Shown: one piece after another, positions 36,998 to 47,003 of the stretch | Layout of the letters: each line of letters begins with the position of its first letter | Position numbering within the stretch: position 1 is the stretch's first letter | Assembly (NCBI GenBank): GCA_963783865.1 | Contig: CAWAPD010000006.1 | Span: 62,001 to 126,000, forward strand | Origin: CAWAPD01 sp963783865 | Lineage (GTDB): Bacteria; Actinomycetota; Thermoleophilia; UBA2241 | Length of the DNA stretch: 64,000 bases | Direction: 5' to 3' | Position numbers and translations under genes: made by a program | Notes under the pieces: generated by a model | The model's input: the letters and a program-made list of their open reading frames with translations, nothing else | Database searches by the model: none | What the model was told of the DNA's origin: nothing

Positions 36998-38953
36998 TCA
37001 GCGCTTCGCGACGTGCGTGTAGCCGTAGGCCAGAGATGCACCGTCGGCGGCGCGCGCGACGACCAGGACGGGCGGCAATGTGGCGCGATAGCCCGGGGCC
37101 AGGAAGACCGTCAACCTGAGGTCGGCCGTGGAGCCGTACGACACGTCGCCGACGGAGACGTCGTAGGTGGCGGCTCCGTCGACCGCGGGCCAGGTGACCC
37201 TGACCGGGCAGCGCTTGCGAAGGGTGCCGTGGCCGTTCGCCTTCAGCGACAGCGTGGCGATCCTGACCTCGCAGGAACCCGCGGGCTCGACGTTGCCCGC
37301 CAGGTCGACCGACCGGTAGAGGACGACGTGGTCGCCGTCGCCGGTGTGGTCGGCCGGCGCCCCGAACACGAGCGACGTGCCGCTCGTCCACGTGGTGCCG
37401 CCATCGAGGCTGTACTGGGTGTCGGCGACGCCCGACGTGGCGTCGGTGGGCGTGAAGGTCAAGGTGACGGCGCTGCTGTGCCAGGCGCTGTCGGCGCCGG
37501 TCTCCGTGGTCGACGGGGCGGCGGTGTCGATGCGCACAGCCCGGGTGGTCACGGGGCCGGGGACGCCCGCCGCGTCGACCGCCAGCACATGGAAGTACCA
37601 GACGCCGTCGGCCTTGCCGCTGGAGGACGCCCCGAGGAAGGCGGTGCCGGTCAGCAGGCTGGCCGTCCCGGCTGAGTAGTCGGTCACCGCCAGGTCGCCG
37701 TACCCGTCGCCGTTGAAATCGCCAAGGGCCACCCAGAACGGACCGTTGCCGGTGGCCTTGTCCACCTTGGGGACGAACGTCCCGTCGCCGTTGCCATAGA
37801 GGATGCTCACCGTGTCCGCGTTGTGGTTGGCGGTCACCAGGTCGACGTCGCCGTCGCGGTTGAGGTCGAGGACGTCGAGCGAGTAGGGCATGGCGCCGGT
37901 CGGGTAGTCGACCTTGTCGGCGAAGGTGCCGTCGCCCCTGTTGAGCAGGACACTGGCGCTGCCGCCCGGGCCGTTCACGGTGACGATGTCGGGCCGGCCG
38001 CTCCTGTCGACGTCGGTGACGGCGACGGTCTCGGGACCGGAGCCGACGCTGTAGTCGACGTTCGCGTTGAACGTGCCGTCGCCGTTGCCCGTCAGCACGC
38101 TGACGCTGCTGGCGTCGTAGTTGGCGGTGACGATGTCGAGCCTGCCATCGCCGTCCACGTCGCCGGTGTCGATCGACGTCGGATGCGCGCCGGCCGTGAA
38201 ATGGGTCGCGGCGCCGAACGTGCCGTCGCCGTTCCCGAGCAGGATGCTCACGCTGTTGGCGCCGGCGTTGGACGTGACGATGTCGAGGGGGCCGTCGCCG
38301 TTGGCGTCGCCCAGGCGCAGGCACTCGGGGTTCGTGCCGGTCCCGTAGGCGACCCTGGGCCGGAAGGTACCGTCGCCGTTGCCGAGGAAGACGCTCGCCG
38401 TGTTGGCGGCCCAGTCGGCCGTGACCACGTCGGCCAGGCCGTCGCCGTCGACGTCGGCGACGTCCATCGACCACGGCTGCGTCCCCGTCGCGTAGTCGAC
38501 CTTGGGCTTCAGCGTGCCGTCGCCGTTCCCCAGCAGGACGCTGATGGTGTTCGAGCCCGCGTTCTCGACGATGAGGTCCAGCTTGCCGTCGCGGTCGAGG
38601 TCGGCGACGCGATCTTCGGTGGGGCCGCTGCCGACGGCAGAGGCGACTCGGGCGAGGAAGTCGAGCGACTGCCGGTCGGTGATGGCGTCGGGAACGGTCG
38701 CGGGGTTCTGGTCGAGGATGATCGAATAGCCGGCGACGGCCGAGCCGTTGGCGGCGGTCGGGTTCCATGTGAACACCGGGGAGTTCGAGCTGTACCACAC
38801 CGACTCGACGGGATGGGTGGACGAGGTGAGCCCCGTCACGGCCCCCGGCACGCCGCCGGCGAGCGCGACGCCCGCTGGGAGCGCCACGGCCGCCAGCGCG
38901 AGAGCGCCGACGCCCACCAGGAAGAGCCGCGAGCGGCGGTGGAATGTGGCCAT
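36998..38953 (-). CDS. Secreted seven-bladed FG-GAP/VCBS beta-propeller protein
   Basis: The signal peptide has RRSRLFLVGVGALALAAVA, ending near ALAGGVPG. Seven repeats of about 50 residues follow, each with a DxDxDGxxD calcium loop and LGNGDGTF-type turn, enough for a closed propeller. After these comes a region like OmpL47 or bacterial Ig repeats (TPTDATSGVADTQYSLDGG) and a C-terminal beta domain. ATG 38953 is the start, with AAGGAG five bases upstream. It is probably an extracellular or wall-linked binding protein; the ligand is unknown. It is the only minus-strand gene in the repair region. Confidence 0.85.
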   Translation of the reverse strand: MATFHRRSRLFLVGVGALALAAVALPAGVALAGGVPGAVTGLTSSTHPVESVWYSSNSPVFTWNPTAANGSAVAGYSIILDQNPATVPDAITDRQSLDFLARVASAVGSGPTEDRVADLDRDGKLDLIVENAGSNTISVLLGNGDGTLKPKVDYATGTQPWSMDVADVDGDGLADVVTADWAANTASVFLGNGDGTFRPRVAYGTGTNPECLRLGDANGDGPLDIVTSNAGANSVSILLGNGDGTFGAATHFTAGAHPTSIDTGDVDGDGRLDIVTANYDASSVSVLTGNGDGTFNANVDYSVGSGPETVAVTDVDRSGRPDIVTVNGPGGSASVLLNRGDGTFADKVDYPTGAMPYSLDVLDLNRDGDVDLVTANHNADTVSILYGNGDGTFVPKVDKATGNGPFWVALGDFNGDGYGDLAVTDYSAGTASLLTGTAFLGASSSGKADGVWYFHVLAVDAAGVPGPVTTRAVRIDTAAPSTTETGADSAWHSSAVTLTFTPTDATSGVADTQYSLDGGTTWTSGTSLVFGAPADHTGDGDHVVLYRSVDLAGNVEPAGSCEVRIATLSLKANGHGTLRKRCPVRVTWPAVDGAATYDVSVGDVSYGSTADLRLTVFLAPGYRATLPPVLVVARAADGASLAYGYTHVAKR

Positions 38954-39085
38954 GGTGCTCCTTCCGGAAGGGCGGCGATGCAGAGATCGCTGTCCGGTGA
39001 TCGAGTTCGCCTGCATCGAGTCGGCCTCCAAAATGCGTTTCAACTCTCTGTAAGAAGTATCGGCACACCGGCCGAACTCGGACTA

Positions 39086-39097
39086 GAACACTCGTTT
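39086..39097 (+). promoter_or_regulatory. Imperfect LexA-like box before uvrC
   Basis: GAACACTCGTTT matches GAACNNNNGTTC at seven of eight fixed positions. It lies 60 bp before the uvrC -10 box TAGGAT (39157-39162), farther than the uvrB box from its promoter. A GC-rich hairpin (39124-39135 with 38-bp partner 39138-39149) lies between. Weak evidence. Confidence 0.25.
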
Positions 39098-39172
39098 GTT
39101 GGGCCAAGGCCGTCACAAAGCGCGCGCCGGCCGCCGGGGCGGCCGGCGCCCGAGAGTAGGATAGAGGGCACG

Positions 39173-41053
39173 ATGGTGGCTGCTTCGGCGCACGACGATC
39201 CGCTCGAGGGCCTGCGCGCGCAGGCGCGCGGCCTGCCCGGCGCGCCCGGCGTGTACCGCTTCCGCGACGAGGCGGGAGAGGTCCTGTATGTGGGCAAGGC
39301 CAAGGACCTGCGCAAGCGCGTGGGGTCGTACCTGCGCCCGGGACGCGGGGGCCCGGTCGGGCGCATCGCCGAGATGGTCGCGCGGGCGCGCGACATCGAG
39401 GTCGTGGTCACCGCCTCCGAGGGCGAGGCCCTGCTCCTCGAGGACAACTTCATCAAGGAGTCGCGGCCGCCCTTCAACCTGCGGCTGCGCGACGACAAGA
39501 GCTACCCGTACATCGAGGTCACGCTGACCGAGGAGTGGCCGCGGGTGCGCTTCCACCGCGGCCGCCACGTGCCCGGCAACCTCTACTTCGGCCCGTACCC
39601 GAGCGCCCGCCGCGTGCGCGAGACGCTCGAGCTGGCCGGGCGGATCTTCCCCTACCGCAAGTGCAAGGGGCCGGCGCCCGGCCGGCCCAGCGGCGCGCCC
39701 TGCCTGCAGCACTTCATCGGCCGCTCGCTGGGGCCCTGCGACGACCGCTGCTCGCACGCCGAGTACCTCGAGGTGATCGACGAGGTCGTCGGGTTCCTGC
39801 GCGGGCGGCTGGGCCAGGTCGAGCGCGGCATCCTGCGCGAGATGCGCGCCGCCGCCGAGGCGAAGGAATTCGAGAAGGCGGCGCTCCTGCGCGACCGCCT
39901 CGAGGCCGTGCGCCAGCTCAAGGAGCAGCAGGCGGCGCGCACCGAGGGCGCCGGCACGTTCGACGTGATCGGCCTGTGGCAGGGCGACCCGGGCGGCAAC
40001 CTGCAGGTCCTGCGCGTGGCCGACGGCGTCCTCGTCGACCGGCGCACCTACCACGTCGAGAACACGGCCGGCCGCGAGCCGGCGACGGTGGTCGAGGAGT
40101 TCCTGCTCGAGTACTACGGGGACGGCGTGAACATCCCGCCGCAGGTGATCGTGCCCGTCGACCTCGCGCCCGGCGGTATCGCCTCCGTGCTCGGGGCCCG
40201 CCGTGGATCGCGGGTCGAGGTACGATGGGCCCAGCGCGGGCCCAAGCGCCGCCTGCTCGAGATGGCGCAGCGCAACGCCGAGCTGGCCGCCGGGGAGGAG
40301 GAGGCGCGCCTCGCGCGCACGCGCGAGGCGCGCGAAGAGGCCCTCGCCGGCCTGCGCGACGCGCTGGGCCTGCCTTCGCTGCCGCTGCGCATCGAGTGCT
40401 ACGACATCTCGAACCTCGGCGAGGAGCACGCCGTGGGCTCGATGGTCGTGTTCGTCGACGGCCGGCCCAAGAAGGCGCACTACCGCAAGTTCGGCGTGCG
40501 CGGGGTGGACGGGCAGGACGACTTCGCCATGATGCGCGAGGTCGTCGGCCGCCGCTTCGAGCGCTTCGCCGCCGGCGCCGGGGGAACGGGCGAGGACTAC
40601 GACGAGAGCTTCGCGACCCGCCCCGACCTGGTCGTGATCGACGGCGGCAAGGGGCAGCTGTCGGCGGCGCTCGCGGCGCTGCGGGCGAGCGGCGTCGACG
40701 TGCCGGCCGTCGGGCTGGCCAAGCAGCGTGAGGAGGTCTTCGTGCCGGCACGCTCCGCGCCGCTCGCCCTGGCGCCGGACAGCGCCGCCTCGCTGCTGCT
40801 GCAGCGCGTCCGCGACGAGGCGCACCGCTTTGCAGTAACCTTCCACCGACAGCGACGCGGCGCCCAGCTGCAGCGGGAGTCGGTCTTCGACGAGCTGCCC
40901 AAGGTCGGGCCGGTGCGCCGGCGGCGCATCCTCGAGCACTTCGGCAGCCCCGAGCGGTTCCTGGCCGCGTCGCGCGAGGAGATCGAGAGCGTGCCCGGGC
41001 TGCCGCCGCGCGTGGCGCGCGAGATCTATGCCCAGCTGCACAAGGCGGGCTGA
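39173..41053 (+). CDS. uvrC: Excinuclease ABC subunit C
   Basis: A 626-residue dual-incision nuclease of nucleotide excision repair. The GIY-YIG domain is at residues 20-100 (GVYRFRDEAGEVLYVGKA), a UVR motif is near residue 225 (FEKAALLRDRLEAVRQL), the UvrC RNase H-like domain has IECYDISNLGEEHAVGSMV and VIDGGKGQL, and helix-hairpin-helix motifs end the protein. ATG 39173 lies 10 nt after a TAGGAT -10 box. Longer upstream reading in this frame is antisense to the FG-GAP gene and is not real. Confidence 0.98.
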   Translation: MVAASAHDDPLEGLRAQARGLPGAPGVYRFRDEAGEVLYVGKAKDLRKRVGSYLRPGRGGPVGRIAEMVARARDIEVVVTASEGEALLLEDNFIKESRPPFNLRLRDDKSYPYIEVTLTEEWPRVRFHRGRHVPGNLYFGPYPSARRVRETLELAGRIFPYRKCKGPAPGRPSGAPCLQHFIGRSLGPCDDRCSHAEYLEVIDEVVGFLRGRLGQVERGILREMRAAAEAKEFEKAALLRDRLEAVRQLKEQQAARTEGAGTFDVIGLWQGDPGGNLQVLRVADGVLVDRRTYHVENTAGREPATVVEEFLLEYYGDGVNIPPQVIVPVDLAPGGIASVLGARRGSRVEVRWAQRGPKRRLLEMAQRNAELAAGEEEARLARTREAREEALAGLRDALGLPSLPLRIECYDISNLGEEHAVGSMVVFVDGRPKKAHYRKFGVRGVDGQDDFAMMREVVGRRFERFAAGAGGTGEDYDESFATRPDLVVIDGGKGQLSAALAALRASGVDVPAVGLAKQREEVFVPARSAPLALAPDSAASLLLQRVRDEAHRFAVTFHRQRRGAQLQRESVFDELPKVGPVRRRRILEHFGSPERFLAASREEIESVPGLPPRVAREIYAQLHKAG

Positions 41054-41067
41054 GGGAGGGGAGGCAC

Positions 41068-41565
41068 ATGAGGGCGACGACCGACACCGCCCGCGAGGAG
41101 CGCTACGACACGCCGTTCGGCGTCGGGCGCCTGCTTCTGGCCGGCGGGCTGCCTCTCGAGCACGACATCCCCGACCCCCACCTGGCTCGCTCGGGCGCGG
41201 AACCGGGCGCCTGGGGCCTGCTGCTGCAGCGCTACTTCGCGGGCGAGCTGGTGGTGTTTCCGCTCGACGTCGACGCCTACGCGGCGGCCATCGCGGCCAC
41301 CTCCTTCGAGACGGCCGTGCTCCGCGCGCTGCACGCGGTGCCCTACGGCGAGGTCCTGAGCTACAGGGACCTCGCCGTCCGCGCCGGTCACCCCAACGCC
41401 TACCGGGCGGTCGGCAGCGTGATGGCCGGCAACCGGCTGCCGGTGATCCTGCCCTGCCACCGCGTGATCCGCAACGACGGCACGCTGGGCAACTACGGGG
41501 ACGACCCGGCCTGGAAGCGGCGCCTGCTCGAGCTCGAGGGCGCCGACCTGGGGAGGTCCGCGTGA
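41068..41565 (+). CDS. ogt: Methylated-DNA-protein cysteine methyltransferase
   Basis: 165 residues with the active-site block LPVILPCHRVIRNDGTLGNYG (Cys near residue 130) and the helix-turn-helix part VPYGEVLSYRDLAVRAGHPNAYRAVG. It removes alkyl groups from O6-alkylguanine by transfer to its own cysteine. It lies 14 bp after uvrC, with GGGAGGGG as a ribosome site, so direct reversal and excision repair share an operon. Its stop overlaps the GTG of rapZ. Confidence 0.95.
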   Translation: MRATTDTAREERYDTPFGVGRLLLAGGLPLEHDIPDPHLARSGAEPGAWGLLLQRYFAGELVVFPLDVDAYAAAIAATSFETAVLRALHAVPYGEVLSYRDLAVRAGHPNAYRAVGSVMAGNRLPVILPCHRVIRNDGTLGNYGDDPAWKRRLLELEGADLGRSA

Positions 41566-42431
41566 GCGGTCCCATGCCCTTCGTGATCGTCACCGGCCTC
41601 TCCGGGGCCGGCAAGACGCTGGCCATGGACGTCTTCGAGGACGCGGGCTACTTCTGCGTCGACAATCTGCCGCCGCAGCTGCTCTCGACGCTCGTGGACC
41701 TGGTCCGCCTCGAGGGCAGCAAGGTCAGCAAGGTCGCCGTCGTCTCCGACGTGCGCGGCGGCGAGTACTTCGCCGAGCTCTCGCGCGTCCTCGACGATCT
41801 GCACGACCACGGTCTCGAGTACTCGCTCGTGTTCCTCGAGGCGTCCGACGACGTGCTGGTGCGGCGCTTCAAGGAGACTCGCCGCCGCCACCCGCTGGCC
41901 GAGCACGGCACCGTGCTCGAGGGCATCCTCCGCGAACGCGACCTGCTCGGACCGCTGCGCGAGCGCGCCCACCACGTCGTCGACACGAGCTCGCTGACGG
42001 GACAGGAGCTGAAGAGCCTGCTGAGCGACGAGGTCATCCACCGCGGCCGGCGCCAGAGCCTCGTGTTCACCTTCGTGTCGTTCGGCTACAAGTTCGGCGT
42101 ACCGCTCGACGCCGACCTGCTGCTCGACGTGCGTTTCCTGCCGAACCCCTTCTACGACGCCGAGATGCGGCCCTTGACGGGCCTGGACGACCCGGTGCGC
42201 GACTACGTGCTCGGGTCGGTCGACTGCACCGAGTTCTTCGCGGTGCTGGTGCCCCTGCTCGATTACCTCTTCCCGCGCTACGTGGCCGAGGGCAAGGCGC
42301 ACCTGACCGTCGGCATCGGCTGCACCGGCGGACGGCACCGTTCGGTGACGATCTCGGCGTGGCTGGCCGAGCACTTCGCGGCCAAGGGGTTTCAGACGAC
42401 CGTGCGGCACCGGGACATGCTGCGCGACTGA
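41562..42431 (+). CDS. rapZ: RapZ/YvcJ nucleotide-binding protein
   Basis: 289 residues with Walker A VTGLSGAGKTLAMDVFEDAG at the N-terminus, FCVDNLPPQLL and the C-terminal GIGCTGGRHRSVTIS. In enterobacteria RapZ guides RNase E to the GlmZ small RNA; in Gram-positive bacteria its target is less clear, but the gene is nearly always next to yvcK and whiA, as here. GTG 41562 overlaps the preceding stop; ATG 41574 is an alternative. Confidence 0.95.
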   Translation: MSGPMPFVIVTGLSGAGKTLAMDVFEDAGYFCVDNLPPQLLSTLVDLVRLEGSKVSKVAVVSDVRGGEYFAELSRVLDDLHDHGLEYSLVFLEASDDVLVRRFKETRRRHPLAEHGTVLEGILRERDLLGPLRERAHHVVDTSSLTGQELKSLLSDEVIHRGRRQSLVFTFVSFGYKFGVPLDADLLLDVRFLPNPFYDAEMRPLTGLDDPVRDYVLGSVDCTEFFAVLVPLLDYLFPRYVAEGKAHLTVGIGCTGGRHRSVTISAWLAEHFAAKGFQTTVRHRDMLRD

Positions 42432-42433
42432 CG

Positions 42434-43684
42434 ATGCAGCGCTCACGCCTCCAGTGGCTGTATCCGGGGGTCGGCGTCAAACGGTGGGTGCTGCTGATCG
42501 TCGTCGGGGCGGCCGTGGCCGGCTACTCGGCCGTCGTCCTGCTGGGGCTCGTCGCCTCGCAGCACGTCCGCGACCAGCTCGGCGTCGGCTGGGCGGCCGG
42601 ACACCCGCTGCGGGTGGCGGCGGTCGCCGCGCTGGCGCTGGCTCTGGGGGGCGCCGCCCTCGGGATCGGCCTCGTGCGCCTCTTCCGCTTCAGCCGTCCC
42701 GAGGGCGGCGCCCGGGAGATCCGCGACGTCGCCCGCCTGGCGCGCGGCCCCCGGGTCGTCGCCATCGGCGGCGGCACCGGCCTGGCGGCCCTGCTCAGCG
42801 GGCTCAAGCACGAGACGAGCAACCTGACGGCGGTGGTCACCGTCGCCGACGACGGCGGCAGTTCCGGCCTGCTGCGGCGCGAGATCGGCGTGCTGCCCCC
42901 CGGCGACATCCGTAACTGCCTCGTGGCGCTGGCCGACGACGAGTCGCTGATGAGCCGGCTGTTCCAGTACCGGTTCGCCGACGGTGGGCTGCAGGGCCAC
43001 AGCTTCGGCAACCTGTTCGTCACGGCCCTGGCCGAGGTCACCGGAGACTTCGACCGTGCCGTCCGGGAGTCGACCCACGTGCTCAAGGTCAGCGGCCGGG
43101 TGCTGCCGGCGACGCTGGAGGACGTCGTGCTGCACGCCGAGCTCCAGGGCGGCGAACGGGTCGCGGGCGAGAGCACGATCACCGCCGCCGACCGCCTGCC
43201 GCAGCGTGTCTGGCTCGAGCCCGGGAGGCCGGCGGCCCTGCCGCAGGCGCTCGAGGCGATCACCGCCGCCGACCTCGTCGTGCTCGGGCCCGGGAGCGTC
43301 TACACCAGCATCGTGCCCAACCTGCTGATCCCGGACGTGCGCGAGGCCATCAGGCGCACGCGCGCCCGCGTCGTGTACGTCTGCAACGTCATGACCCAGC
43401 CGGGAGAGACCGACGGCTACACGGCGGCCGACCACCTGAACGCGGTCTACCGCCACGGGGCCGCCGGCCTGGTCGACGCTGTCCTCGTGAACGACGCGCC
43501 CCCGTCGGCCGCCGTGGTGGCGAGCTACGAGCGCACGGGAGCGCGGCCCGTGCTCGTCGACGACGAGCAGCTGGCCGCGCTCGGCGTGCGCGTGGTCCAC
43601 GCCACGGTGGCGGCCGAGAGCGACGTGTTCCGCCACGACCCGGGGCGCCTGGCGGCGGCGCTGATCCGTCTCGCCGGGCGGTGA
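42434..43684 (+). CDS. yvcK: YvcK/CofD-like UDP-sugar-binding protein
   Basis: It begins with two membrane helices (residues 17-40 and 55-77), unlike the soluble Bacillus protein. The CofD-like fold starts near residue 110 with VVAIGGGTGLAALLSGLK, followed by VVTVADDGGSSG, LPPGDIRNC, LGPGSVYTSIVPNLLI and NVMTQPGETDGY. Family members bind UDP-GlcNAc and affect cell-wall precursor supply and cell shape. It is 2 bp after rapZ and 4 bp before whiA. Confidence 0.94.
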   Translation: MQRSRLQWLYPGVGVKRWVLLIVVGAAVAGYSAVVLLGLVASQHVRDQLGVGWAAGHPLRVAAVAALALALGGAALGIGLVRLFRFSRPEGGAREIRDVARLARGPRVVAIGGGTGLAALLSGLKHETSNLTAVVTVADDGGSSGLLRREIGVLPPGDIRNCLVALADDESLMSRLFQYRFADGGLQGHSFGNLFVTALAEVTGDFDRAVRESTHVLKVSGRVLPATLEDVVLHAELQGGERVAGESTITAADRLPQRVWLEPGRPAALPQALEAITAADLVVLGPGSVYTSIVPNLLIPDVREAIRRTRARVVYVCNVMTQPGETDGYTAADHLNAVYRHGAAGLVDAVLVNDAPPSAAVVASYERTGARPVLVDDEQLAALGVRVVHATVAAESDVFRHDPGRLAAALIRLAGR

Positions 43685-43688
43685 CCGG

Positions 43689-44636
43689 GTGAGCTTCACG
43701 CAGGAGGTCAAGCGCGAGCTCGCGGCGATCCTGCCGGCGGAGCAGCATTGCCGGCTGGCCCAGGTCTCCGGCCTGGTGTTCGGCGCCGGCACCTTCGAGA
43801 TCGCCGCCGGTGGCCAGTACACGCTGCGCGTGTCGCTGGCGCTGCCGTCGGTCGCCCGGTCCCTGCTGTCGCTGCTCAAGCCGCTCGGCGTGCAAGCGCA
43901 GCTGCGGACCGCCCGTACGCCTCCGACCGGCCTCCGCTACGAGGTCGTCCTGGGCGACGAGGGCCGCAACCTGCAGGTCCTGAACGAGGCCGGCGTGCTG
44001 AGCGACTCGTTCCGGCTGCAGACGGTCGTGCCTCGTCGCCTGGTCGCCCGCCACTGCTGCCAGGTCAGCCTGCTGCGCGGCCTGTTCCTCGGCTGCGGGT
44101 CGATCTCGAGCCCGGGAACGCCGGTCCACGCCGAGTTCACCGTCGAGAGCGAGGAGCTGGCCGAGGAGGCTGCGGGCCTGCTCGAACGGCTGGGGATGGA
44201 GTTCCACGTCGCGTCGCGCGGGCGCAACGTCGCCTGCTACACGAAGCGCGGCGAGACGGCGGCCGACCTGCTGGCGACGCTCGGCGCCCACGGGGCCCGG
44301 CTGCGCTGGGAGGAGAAGCTCGTGATCGGCGAGGTCCGCGGGCGGGCCAACCGGCTGGCGAACTGCGACCAGGCCAATGCCGGACGGGCCGCCGGGGCCG
44401 CGCGCCGGCAAGTCGAGGCCGCGCGGGAGCTGCTTGGCAGCCCCCGCGCGGCCTCGCTGCCGCCGGCGCTGCGCGCGGCGGCCGAGCTGCGCGTGGCCAA
44501 CCCCTGGCTCAGCCTCGGCGAGCTGGCCGCGGCGGCGCGCCCGCCGCTGTCCAAGTCGGCCCTGAACCACCGTCTGCGTCGCCTCGAAGCCCTCGCGGGC
44601 CTGGGCGACAGGACCGGATCCGGCGCTGCGCGTTAG
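43689..44636 (+). CDS. whiA: Sporulation/cell-division regulator WhiA
   Basis: 315 residues: an N-terminal LAGLIDADG-like domain pair (SFTQEVKRELAAILP, FLGCGSISSPGTPVHAEF) and a C-terminal helix-turn-helix (SLGELAAAARPPLSKSALNHR). WhiA binds DNA and controls division genes in actinomycetes; here it need not imply sporulation, since it is present in non-sporulating relatives. GTG start, third gene of the conserved rapZ-yvcK-whiA trio. Confidence 0.96.
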   Translation: MSFTQEVKRELAAILPAEQHCRLAQVSGLVFGAGTFEIAAGGQYTLRVSLALPSVARSLLSLLKPLGVQAQLRTARTPPTGLRYEVVLGDEGRNLQVLNEAGVLSDSFRLQTVVPRRLVARHCCQVSLLRGLFLGCGSISSPGTPVHAEFTVESEELAEEAAGLLERLGMEFHVASRGRNVACYTKRGETAADLLATLGAHGARLRWEEKLVIGEVRGRANRLANCDQANAGRAAGAARRQVEAARELLGSPRAASLPPALRAAAELRVANPWLSLGELAAAARPPLSKSALNHRLRRLEALAGLGDRTGSGAAR

Positions 44637-44754
44637 CCTCTTGCGGCGCGCGGGAACGAGCTAGGAACGCGCGGCCGCCGGCGCCGGGGCGCAGACGGCG
44701 GCCGCACACTATCCCTCTGGTAAGCTGACCGCGTCACCGAAGCGGAGGACACAC

Positions 44755-45750
<996 letters not shown>

Positions 45751-45778
45751 GCGCCTGACCGCGGAGGAGGGGAGAGGC

Positions 45779-46963
45779 GTGGCGAAGCTATCGATCGCCG
45801 ACTATCCCGTGCGGGGCAAGCGCGTCTTCTTGCGCGTCGACTTCAACGTGCCGCTCGAGGGCGGCGCGGTGGCCGACGACACGCGCATCCGGGCCGCCCT
45901 GCCGACGATCCGCCGGCTGGTCGAGCAGGACTGCGCCGTCGTGATCGCCTCGCACCTGGGGCGGCCCAAGGGCCAGGTGGTCCCCGGGATGAGCCTGGCG
46001 CCGGCCGCCGCTCGTCTCTCGGAGCTGCTCGAACGGCCGGTCGCCATGGCCGGCGACTGCGTGGGTCCGGAGGTGGAGGCGGCGGCCGGCGCCCTCGGCC
46101 CCGGCGAGCTGCTCCTGCTCGAGAACCTGCGCTTCCACGCCGAGGAGACGGCGAACGATCCGGCCTTCGCGGCCCGGCTCGCCGCGCAAGCCGAGGTCTA
46201 CGTCAACGACGCCTTCGGCACGGCCCACCGGGCCCACGCGTCGACCGTCGGCGTGCCGCGGATCCTGCCCGGCGTCGCCGGCCTGCTGATGGCCCGCGAG
46301 CTCGAGGTGCTCGGGCGCCTGCTGGCCGAGCCGCGGCGCCCGTTCGTCGTGATCCTCGGCGGCGCCAAGGTCTCCGACAAGATCGGCGTGATCGAGAAGA
46401 TGCTGACCCTGGCCGACGCCATCCTGGTGGGCGGCGCCATGTGCTTCCCGCTGCTGTCGGCGCAGGGCGTCGAGGTCGGGCGTTCGAAGGTCGAAGAGGG
46501 CACGTCGGACGTCGCCCGGCACGTGGTCGAGGCCGCCGGGCGCGCCCGGTGCGAGTTCCTGCTGCCGACCGACATCGTGGTCGCCGCCGCGGCAGCGCAG
46601 GGAGCGGCCAAGCGCACGGTGGCCGTCGACGAGATCCCGACCGCGGAGATGGGACTCGACGTCGGGCCGCGGACGCTCGACACGTTCGCCTCCCGCATCG
46701 GCGGCGCCGGCACGGTGTTCTGGAACGGGCCCATGGGCCTGTTCGAGATCGACGAGTTCGCCGGCGGCACGCGGGCGATCGCCCAGGCCGTGGCCGGATG
46801 TCCCGGGGTCACGGTCGTCGGCGGCGGCGACACGGTCAGCGCGATCCGCAGGTTCGGGGTCGAGGACCGGATCACCCACGTCTCGACCGGCGGCGGCGCC
46901 TCGATGGAGTTCCTCGAAGGCAAGCCGCTGCCCGGGGTCGAGGCGCTTCTGGACCGGAAGTGA
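45779..46963 (+). CDS. pgk: Phosphoglycerate kinase
   Basis: 394 residues. RVDFNVPLEGG, SHLGRPKG and LLENLRFHAEE in the N-domain; the nucleotide-binding GGAKVSDKIGVIEKML and TVVGGGDTVSAIRRFG, with HVSTGGGASMEFLEGK, in the C-domain. It makes ATP from 1,3-bisphosphoglycerate. GTG start after GGAGGAGGGGAG, 28 bp past gapA. Confidence 0.98.
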   Translation: MAKLSIADYPVRGKRVFLRVDFNVPLEGGAVADDTRIRAALPTIRRLVEQDCAVVIASHLGRPKGQVVPGMSLAPAAARLSELLERPVAMAGDCVGPEVEAAAGALGPGELLLLENLRFHAEETANDPAFAARLAAQAEVYVNDAFGTAHRAHASTVGVPRILPGVAGLLMARELEVLGRLLAEPRRPFVVILGGAKVSDKIGVIEKMLTLADAILVGGAMCFPLLSAQGVEVGRSKVEEGTSDVARHVVEAAGRARCEFLLPTDIVVAAAAAQGAAKRTVAVDEIPTAEMGLDVGPRTLDTFASRIGGAGTVFWNGPMGLFEIDEFAGGTRAIAQAVAGCPGVTVVGGGDTVSAIRRFGVEDRITHVSTGGGASMEFLEGKPLPGVEALLDRK

Positions 46964-47003
46964 CGCCGCGCCCGCCGGGCGCGGCGAGAAAGGAACGGGG
47001 ACG

